Shown: positions 58,383 through 64,000 of the stretch, piece by piece
How positions within the stretch are numbered: position 1 is the stretch's first letter
How the letters are laid out: the number at the start of each line of letters is the position of its first letter
Origin: Pseudoclavibacter triregionum
GTDB lineage: Bacteria; Actinomycetota; Actinomycetes; Actinomycetales; Microbacteriaceae
Reading direction: 5' to 3'
DNA: 64,000 nucleotides
Assembly (NCBI GenBank): GCA_910822395.1
Contig: OU365335.1
Coordinates: 1,178,001-1,242,000 of the forward strand
Translations under genes and position numbers: made by a program
Notes under the pieces: generated by a model
The model's input: only the letters and a program-made list of their open reading frames with translations
The model's database searches: none
Told to the model about the DNA's origin: nothing

Positions 58383-59936
58383 ATGGACACCCTGGAAGCC
58401 ATCCTCGAAGCCGTCGACGCCTTCGTGTGGGGCCCCGCGCTCCTCATCCCGCTCCTGCTCGTCACGGGCCTCGTGCTCTCGATCCGCCTTCGCGCCATCC
58501 AGCTCCGCACCCTCGGGCCGGCGCTGCGCCTCGGGCTGCTCGACCGCTCGGACGACGGCGGCGGCGGCGACATCTCGCAGTACCAGGCCCTCACGACGGC
58601 GCTCGCGGCGACCGTCGGCGTCGGCAACATCGTCGGCGTCGCGACCGCGATCTCCGTCGGCGGCCCGGGCGCGCTCTTCTGGATGTGGGTGACCGGCCTC
58701 GTCGGCATGGCCTCGAAGTACTCGGAGGCCTTCCTCGGCGTCCGCTTCCGCACGACGGACGCCCGCGGCGAGAAGTCGGGCGGCCCGCAGTACTACCTCG
58801 AGCGCGGCATCGGCGGCGGCTTCGGCCGCGTCCTCGGCCTCTGGTTCACCGTCTTCGCCGTGCTCGCGAGCTTCGGCATCGGCAACATGACCCAGGGCAA
58901 CGCGGTCTCGGCGCAGCTCCACGACACCTTCGGCGTCGACACGGCCGTCACGGGCATCGTCCTCACCGTCCTCACAGGCCTCGTGCTCATCGGCGGCATC
59001 ACCTGGATCGGCAAGGTCACGGCGGGCTTCGTGCCGCTCATGATCCTCCTCTACATCGTGGTCGGCACGTGGGTGCTCATCGTGAACGCCGGCAACCTGC
59101 CCGGCGCCATCGCGGCCGTCTTCACCCAGGCATTCACGGGCACCGCGGCCCAGGGCGGCTTCCTCGGCTCGGTGTTCCTCACCGCGCTCCAGATGGGCGT
59201 CGCGCGCGGCATCTTCTCGAACGAGTCCGGCATGGGCTCGGCCGCCATCGCCGCGGCCGCCGCGAAGACGACGCACCCCGTGCGCCAGGGCCTCGTCTCG
59301 ATGACGCAGACCTTCATCGACACGCTCATCGTCGTGAGCTTCACCGGCCTCATCATCATCTCCACGGGCGTGTGGGACCAGGGCAAGTCCGCCGCCGCGA
59401 CGATGACCTCGGACGCCTTCGCCTCCGCCCTCCCGGGCGAGCTGGGCTCCTGGATCGTCGCCATCTCGATCGTGTTCTTCGCGTTCTCGACGATCCTCGG
59501 CTGGGCGTACTACGGCGAGCGGTGCTCGGAGCGGCTCTTCGGCATCCGCGGCGTCGTCGTCTACCGCGTCCTGTTCACGCTCGTCGTCTTCGTCGGCGCG
59601 ACGACGCCGCTCACGCTCGTGTGGACCTTCGCCGACATCATGAACGGCCTCATGGCGCTGCCGAACCTCATCGGCCTGCTCGTGCTCTCAGGCCTCATCG
59701 CGCGCGAGACGAAGCACTACCTCGACCACGACCCCAAGCTGCGCGCGACGAGCGCCGAGGTGGACGCCTTCATGGAGGGCCACGAGCGGCACGACGCGGA
59801 CGAGCGCGCCGCCGAGGCCGAGGCCGCGCGGCTCGCGCAGGCGGGCGGCGCCGGATTCCAGACCGGCGCAGCATGGCAGCCCGGCGGCGCCGCGCGGCAG
59901 CAGGGCGTCGACTCGTCCTCCAGCCCGCGCGCGTAG
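58383..59936 (+). CDS. Sodium:alanine/glycine symporter (AGCS family)
   Basis: This 517-aa transporter has ten to eleven membrane segments and the AGCS signatures TTALAATVGVGNIVGVATAI (about residues 74-93), GPGALFWMWVTGLVGMASKY and GIFSNESGMGSAAIAAAAAKT (about residues 280-300). It imports alanine or glycine with Na+. A cytoplasmic Ala/Glu-rich tail of about 75 residues follows the last helix, longer than usual. Start ATG 58383 is preferred from promoter spacing. Confidence 0.92.
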   Translation: MDTLEAILEAVDAFVWGPALLIPLLLVTGLVLSIRLRAIQLRTLGPALRLGLLDRSDDGGGGDISQYQALTTALAATVGVGNIVGVATAISVGGPGALFWMWVTGLVGMASKYSEAFLGVRFRTTDARGEKSGGPQYYLERGIGGGFGRVLGLWFTVFAVLASFGIGNMTQGNAVSAQLHDTFGVDTAVTGIVLTVLTGLVLIGGITWIGKVTAGFVPLMILLYIVVGTWVLIVNAGNLPGAIAAVFTQAFTGTAAQGGFLGSVFLTALQMGVARGIFSNESGMGSAAIAAAAAKTTHPVRQGLVSMTQTFIDTLIVVSFTGLIIISTGVWDQGKSAAATMTSDAFASALPGELGSWIVAISIVFFAFSTILGWAYYGERCSERLFGIRGVVVYRVLFTLVVFVGATTPLTLVWTFADIMNGLMALPNLIGLLVLSGLIARETKHYLDHDPKLRATSAEVDAFMEGHERHDADERAAEAEAARLAQAGGAGFQTGAAWQPGGAARQQGVDSSSSPRA

Positions 59937-59939
59937 CCT
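59934..59939 (+). promoter_or_regulatory. -10 box of a leaderless promoter for the small membrane protein
   Basis: TAGCCT overlaps the AGCS stop codon and ends 6 nt before ATG 59946. Confidence 0.5.
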
Positions 59940-59945
59940 GCGGCC

Positions 59946-60269
59946 ATGGAACTCGAGCTCCGCGACGCGAAGTCCGTCGCCACCGCGCCCATCGCCGCCC
60001 TCGGCCTCGTCGGCGGCTACCTCACGGCCCGCGAGACGGGCATCCGGCCCCTCGGCGGGATCGTCCTCGGCGCCGCCGGCCTCTACGCCGGCCGCACCTG
60101 GCTCGCAAAGCGCGGGCCGGGCGTCGCGGGCATCCTCGCCGCCGTGTACCTCCTCGGCTTCGGCCTCTCGCACCCGCTCGCGAAGAAGATCGGCGCGTGG
60201 CCCTCGGTGCTCGCCGTCGCGGGCGCCTCGGCCGCCGCGAGCCACTTCCTCGTCGACGCCGAGGAGTAG
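59946..60269 (+). CDS. Small membrane protein of unknown function
   Basis: This 107-aa protein has three hydrophobic segments: about residues 13-26, 35-50 and 60-76, plus a fourth weaker one at 85-100. The C-terminus is acidic. I know no family. It follows the AGCS gene by 9 bp and has a probable leaderless promoter. A hairpin terminator follows. Confidence 0.78.
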   Translation: MELELRDAKSVATAPIAALGLVGGYLTARETGIRPLGGIVLGAAGLYAGRTWLAKRGPGVAGILAAVYLLGFGLSHPLAKKIGAWPSVLAVAGASAAASHFLVDAEE

Positions 60270-60308
60270 CCGCGCGCGGACGTCGAGCCGCAGCCGACGC
60301 GATCGCGT

Positions 60309-60333
60309 GCCCGGGGGGAGCCTTCCCCCGGGC
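60309..60333 (+). terminator. Hairpin terminator after the small membrane protein
   Basis: GCCCGGGGG and CCCCCGGGC form a perfect 9-bp stem around a 7-nt loop. There is no T-run. Confidence 0.65.
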
Positions 60334-60478
60334 CCGCGGCGCGTCCGGACAAGCGCCTCGCGCCCACGGCCAAGCGCCGCCCGGGAAGCCTCCGTAGCGT
60401 GGAGCCGAGCCGAGGGCCCGGATGCCATCCTCCCGCCGGCCCCACCCCGCACCGCCCCGATCAAAGGAGATCCGGCAC

Positions 60479-61894
60479 ATGACGAAGTTCGATTCCTACG
60501 AGGCGCTCCTCGCCGCCGTCGTCGCGACCGAGGGCGGCCGCGATGTCATCAACCCGTCCACGGGCGAGGTCGTCGGCAAGGCGCCCGTCGCGACGATGGA
60601 CGACCTCGACTCCGCCATCGAGCGCGCGACCGCGGCGCAGAAGGCCTGGGGCGCGAAGACGCAGGAGGAGCGCGGCGCGATCCTCGAGCAGGTCGCCCAG
60701 GCGATCGACGACGCGGCCGAGCCGCTCGCGCAGCTCCTCTCGCGCGAGCAGGGCAAGCCGCTCAACGGCCCGAACGCCCGCTTCGAGGTCGGCGCCTGCT
60801 CGGCCTGGCTCCGCGCCAACGCCGCCACCCACCTCGAGCCGGAGATCGTCGTCGACGACGAGACCGGCCACGCCGAGCTCCGCTACGAGCCCATCGGCGT
60901 CATCGGCGCGATCTCGCCGTGGAACTGGCCCATGATGATCGCGATGTGGCAGTTCGGCCCCTCGCTGAAGATGGGCAACGCGGTCGTCGCGAAGCCCGCC
61001 TCCTCGACCACGCTCTCGGTGCTCGCGCTCGCCGCGGTCATGAACGAGGTGCTCCCGCAGGACCTCCTCATCGTCGTCCCCGGCGACAGCAAGGTCGGCG
61101 CCGCGCTCACGAAGCACGAGGGCATCGGCAAGGTCATGTTCACGGGCTCGACCGAGGTCGGCCGCACGATCATGGCCGACTCGGCCTCGGGCCTCAAGCG
61201 CCTCACGCTCGAGCTCGGCGGCAACGACGCCGGCATCGTCCTCCCGGACGCCGACCCGAAGGCGATCGCGGAGGGCCTGTTCTGGGGCGCCTTCCTCAAC
61301 ACCGGCCAGACCTGCGCCGCGCTCAAGCGCCTCTACGTGCACGACTCGATCTACGACCAGGTCTGCGACGAGCTCGTCGCCTTCGCGAAGCAGATGCCTA
61401 TGGGCGACGGCCTCGACGAGCAGAACGTCCTCGGCCCGCTCCAGAACAAGGGCCAGTACGAGGTCGTCGAGCGCCTCGTCGAGGAGGCGAAGAAGTCGGG
61501 CGCCCGCGTCCTCATCGGCGGCGAGCCGGACAAGGACCAGAAGGGCTACTTCTACCCGACGACCCTCGTCGCGGACATCGACAACGACAACCCGCTCGTC
61601 ACCGAGGAGCAGTTCGGGCCGGCGCTGCCGATCATCCGCTACTCGACGGTCGAGGAGGCCATCGAGATGGCGAACGACTCCGAGGTCGGCCTCGGCTCCT
61701 CGGTGTGGTCGTCGAACCGCGAGGAGGCCCTCAAGGTCGCCTCGAAGCTCATCGCCGGATCGACGTGGATCAACAAGCACGGCGCCATCGACCCGCGTGT
61801 CCCCTTCGGCGGCGTGAAGCAGTCGGGCTTCGGCCTCGAGTTCGGCGTCGAGGGCCTCAAGCACTGCGCCCTCCCGAAGGTCATCTCCTACTAG
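60479..61894 (+). CDS. NAD(P)-dependent aldehyde dehydrogenase
   Basis: This 471-aa enzyme oxidises an aldehyde to the acid. Motifs are SPWNWP (N149), ELGGNDAGIVL (general base E245), NTGQTCAALKRLYV (catalytic C279) and EEQFGPALPI (about residues 382-391). The closest resemblance is to the benzaldehyde/succinate-semialdehyde/betaine-aldehyde types; the substrate is not fixed. AAAGGAGA precedes ATG 60479, and a TAGCGT -10 box lies at 60395. It is followed by a terminator and then by a TetR gene that may control it. Confidence 0.92.
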   Translation: MTKFDSYEALLAAVVATEGGRDVINPSTGEVVGKAPVATMDDLDSAIERATAAQKAWGAKTQEERGAILEQVAQAIDDAAEPLAQLLSREQGKPLNGPNARFEVGACSAWLRANAATHLEPEIVVDDETGHAELRYEPIGVIGAISPWNWPMMIAMWQFGPSLKMGNAVVAKPASSTTLSVLALAAVMNEVLPQDLLIVVPGDSKVGAALTKHEGIGKVMFTGSTEVGRTIMADSASGLKRLTLELGGNDAGIVLPDADPKAIAEGLFWGAFLNTGQTCAALKRLYVHDSIYDQVCDELVAFAKQMPMGDGLDEQNVLGPLQNKGQYEVVERLVEEAKKSGARVLIGGEPDKDQKGYFYPTTLVADIDNDNPLVTEEQFGPALPIIRYSTVEEAIEMANDSEVGLGSSVWSSNREEALKVASKLIAGSTWINKHGAIDPRVPFGGVKQSGFGLEFGVEGLKHCALPKVISY

Positions 61895-61910
61895 CGGCGC
61901 ATCGCGCGAC

Positions 61911-61945
61911 GCGGGGCGGCTCCGGATCATCCGGGGCCGCCCCGC
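61911..61945 (+). terminator. Hairpin terminator after the aldehyde dehydrogenase gene
   Basis: Outer arms GCGGGGCGGC/GCCGCCCCGC and inner arms CCGGA/TCCGG with a TCA loop form a long GC-rich hairpin with one bulge. Confidence 0.75.
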
Positions 61946-62078
61946 TCGGCGTTTCCGGCCGTCGGCTGGCGAAAGGGGCGGGCGAGCATCGTTCATGGCC
62001 GACCGTCCGGATGTGGGAGGATTGCCGCAGCGCCGACCGACTGCGGGCGGCCGAGGTCCTGCCCCTAAGGAGTCCGTC

Positions 62079-62831
62079 ATGGCACGCATTCCCGTCGCCG
62101 AACGCAGGGACGCGCTCATCGCCGCCACGATCCGCGTCATGGAGCGAGAGGGCATCGGCGAGACGACGACGCGGAAGATCGCGGCCGAGGCCGGGATGCC
62201 GCTCGCCTCGCTCCACTACGCCTTCTCCTCCCGCGGCGAGCTCATCGCCGCCGCGACCCGCACGCTCGCAGAGGAGGTCTCGCTCGAGATGCTCGCCCGC
62301 ATCGACGTGCACGACGAGCTCGAGGCCTCGATCGTCCGCACGATGACCGGCTACGCCGACTACCTCCGCGAGAACCCGGGCCGCATCAACGCCTTCCTCG
62401 ACGCCCAGGTCGCGGGCCTGCGCATCCCCGAGCTCAACGACGTCGCCCGCAACCGCGTCGAGCGCGGCTACGAGATGGGCTCGTACTTCCTCCTCCGCGC
62501 GGCCGCGGTCGCCGGCGCCGAGTACACGCAGCCCGTGCGGGAGCTCGCCGCCTGCCTCCTCCAGGGCATCGACGGCTTCTGCATCCACTGGCTCGCGACC
62601 CGCGACGACGCGATCCTCGACCGCAGCATCCAGCTCCTCGCCCGCGCCATCGCGAACGCCTCCCGCCCGCTCGCCGACAGCGAGCGGCAGGCGGCCCTCG
62701 AGTCGTTCAAGGCCACGTTCGAGGGCCTCGCCCCGCGCTCCGTCATCGAGGGCGAGGCGACGGTCGTCGAGGCCGCGACGGGCGCCATCCAGATCCCGCC
62801 CGCCGAGCCCGCAGGGGAGACGACCCGATGA
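62079..62831 (+). CDS. TetR-family transcriptional regulator
   Basis: This 250-aa protein has an N-terminal HTH (RRDALIAATIRVMEREGIGETTTRKIAAEAGMPLASLHYAFSSR spans about residues 8-51, given here in family order) and a helical ligand-binding C-terminal domain. The HTH matches the QacR/PfmaR-like TetR group. AAGGAG precedes ATG 62079. Its stop overlaps the next start as ATGA, so it is in one transcript with the FAD-oxidase gene and probably regulates it; it could also act on the aldehyde dehydrogenase gene. Confidence 0.9.
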   Translation: MARIPVAERRDALIAATIRVMEREGIGETTTRKIAAEAGMPLASLHYAFSSRGELIAAATRTLAEEVSLEMLARIDVHDELEASIVRTMTGYADYLRENPGRINAFLDAQVAGLRIPELNDVARNRVERGYEMGSYFLLRAAAVAGAEYTQPVRELAACLLQGIDGFCIHWLATRDDAILDRSIQLLARAIANASRPLADSERQAALESFKATFEGLAPRSVIEGEATVVEAATGAIQIPPAEPAGETTR

Positions 62832-64000
62832 GCGCCCGCCCCTGGACGAACTGGAGCCGCACGGCCCGGGCCACGCCGGCCCGCACCGAGCGCCCGACGG
62901 CCGCCGACGAGGTGGCCGCCCTCGTCGCAGGGGCCCGCGAGCGCGGCGAGCGCCTGCGCCCCGTCGGCAGCCGCTTCTCGGCGAGCGGCCTCGCGGTCGC
63001 GCCCGAGGTCGCGGTCGACATGACGGCCATGCGCGGCATGCTCCGCGTCGACCCCGAGCGCGGCACGGCGACCTTCCTGCCCGGCACGACCCTCGGCGAG
63101 GCGATGGCCGCGCTCGAGGACGTCGGCCTCGCCTTCGCGAACCCGACCCGCAACATCGACGTCACCCTCGGCGGCGTCGTCGCGACCGGGGGCCACGGCT
63201 GGGGCCGCGGCTACGGCACGATCTCCTCGCAGCTCGAGGAGGTCGAGCTCGTCACGGGCGAGGGCCGCCGCATGCGCGTCTCGGCCCGGCGCAACGCCGA
63301 GCTCTGGCCGGCCGTCCGCATCGGCCTCGGCGCGCTCGGCATCATGACCGAGGTCACCTTCCGCGTCATCCCGGCCTACAGCGCGCGCGTCTCCGAGCGC
63401 ATGGAGTCATTCCGCGGCTTCCTCGACGACTACGCCGAGACGATGGCGTCCGCCGACCACGTCTCCGCGACCTGGCGCCCGCACACCGGACGCGTCGCCG
63501 TGCAGCGCGGCGTCCGCGAGCCGCACCAGGCGTCCGGGGCGATCCGCCCGGGCGTCGTGGCGTCCTCGGGCCAGGACTTCTGGTCGTCGGTGCGCATCGG
63601 CATCGCGAAGGCGGCGCCGGCGGTCGTCCCGACGCTCAACCGCATCTCGAACGTCCTCCACTCGCCGCTCAAGCGCAAGGGCAGCCCGGCCGCGGCGCTC
63701 GCCGCCCGCCCCGCCGTGCCGACCGCGACGCTCGAGTACGCGCTGCCGATCGACCGCGTGCCCGCCGTCATGCGCGAGCTCGACGAGATCATCGCCCGCC
63801 GCCGCCTCTCGGTGCCGAGCGAGGTGCTCCTCACGACGACCGCCCCGGATGACGCGTACCTCGCGACGAGCTACGGCCGCGAGGTCGGCAACATCGCGGT
63901 GCGGATGCCCTCGGCCATGGACCCGCGGTCGTACTTCGCCGCCGCCGAGGAGCTCTTCATCGACCACGGCGGGCTCCCGCACTGGGCGAGCGCGCACACG
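62828..64000 (+). CDS. FAD-linked oxidase, sugar-lactone oxidase (ALO/GULO)-like, partial
   Basis: 391 codons are visible before the window ends, so the C-terminus is missing. The N-terminal PCMH-type FAD domain has RLRPVGSRFSASGL, FLPGTTLGEAMAALEDVGLAF and TLGGVVATGGHGWGRGYGTISSQ read in pieces (about residues 109-131). The middle is consistent with D-arabinono-1,4-lactone oxidase/L-gulonolactone oxidase-type enzymes. These oxidise a sugar lactone or alditol with O2. The substrate is inferred from the family. It is coupled to tetR by an ATGA overlap. Confidence 0.85.
   Translation, partial: MSARPWTNWSRTARATPARTERPTAADEVAALVAGARERGERLRPVGSRFSASGLAVAPEVAVDMTAMRGMLRVDPERGTATFLPGTTLGEAMAALEDVGLAFANPTRNIDVTLGGVVATGGHGWGRGYGTISSQLEEVELVTGEGRRMRVSARRNAELWPAVRIGLGALGIMTEVTFRVIPAYSARVSERMESFRGFLDDYAETMASADHVSATWRPHTGRVAVQRGVREPHQASGAIRPGVVASSGQDFWSSVRIGIAKAAPAVVPTLNRISNVLHSPLKRKGSPAAALAARPAVPTATLEYALPIDRVPAVMRELDEIIARRRLSVPSEVLLTTTAPDDAYLATSYGREVGNIAVRMPSAMDPRSYFAAAEELFIDHGGLPHWASAHT

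Overview
The window comes from a high-GC actinobacterium. The coding DNA is about 70-75% GC by eye. The rRNA genes, two WhiB proteins, the MtrAB-LpqB triad, a mycobacterial-type SecA and the 16S sequence all point to the family Microbacteriaceae. I do not name a genus. Much of the gene order follows the Mycobacterium tuberculosis segment from about Rv3219 to Rv3260: whiB1, pdtaS, Rv3235, secA1, hpf, comF, lpqB, mtrB, mtrA, manB, Rv3258c-like, Rv3259-like, whiB2 and manA. Here that order carries an rRNA operon, surface-glycan genes and one insertion sequence.

Layout. 1-1.9 kb: the 3' end of a Thr/Ala/Pro-rich surface protein and a frameshifted lipoprotein gene. 1.9-6.4 kb: envelope polysaccharide genes (DUF2142 membrane protein, DUF2304 protein, GT2 transferase, O-antigen ligase/polymerase-like protein) separated by a composite repeat. 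6.4-16.6 kb: glutaryl-CoA-dehydrogenase-like enzyme, manA, whiB2, a 987-aa glycosyltransferase/membrane protein, a DUF5719-like envelope protein, a degenerate zincin, a DUF3499 protein and manB. 16.6-24.3 kb: RDD and SpoIIM-like membrane proteins, then a tightly coupled leftward operon (multi-pass protein, DUF4129, DUF4350, MoxR, DUF58). 24.4-34.8 kb: mtrA-mtrB-lpqB, comF, hpf, secA and a small lipoprotein. 34.8-40.6 kb: one complete rrn operon (16S-23S-5S, no spacer tRNA) with a recognisable promoter and terminator. 40.7-44.8 kb: an Rv3235-type protein, two unknown small proteins and a SAF/CpaE-like pair. 44.9-46.4 kb: an intact ISL3-family element with 8-bp target duplications, sitting immediately upstream of pdtaS. 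46.4-49.6 kb: pdtaS, whiB1, a small membrane protein, a Bcp-type peroxiredoxin and tRNA-Lys(CTT). 49.7-57.2 kb: a cell-surface or secondary glycan cluster of four glycosyltransferases, an acyl-CoA-dehydrogenase-like protein, a methyltransferase and a glycosyltransferase/PIG-L deacetylase fusion. 57.3-64 kb: SDR oxidoreductase, AGCS amino-acid symporter, small membrane protein, aldehyde dehydrogenase, TetR regulator and the start of an FAD-linked lactone-oxidase-like gene.

How the parts relate. ManA and ManB make mannose phosphates for the many glycosyltransferases around them. MtrAB-LpqB and the two WhiB proteins are envelope and cell-cycle regulators. The MoxR-DUF58-DUF4129 set is a probable envelope chaperone complex. 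The most plausible undescribed system is the 49.7-57.2 kb glycan cluster, whose five leftward genes are linked by four-base start/stop overlaps. A second theme is leaderless transcription: eleven start codons lie 6-8 nt after a TANNNT -10 box, which also settles several start sites.
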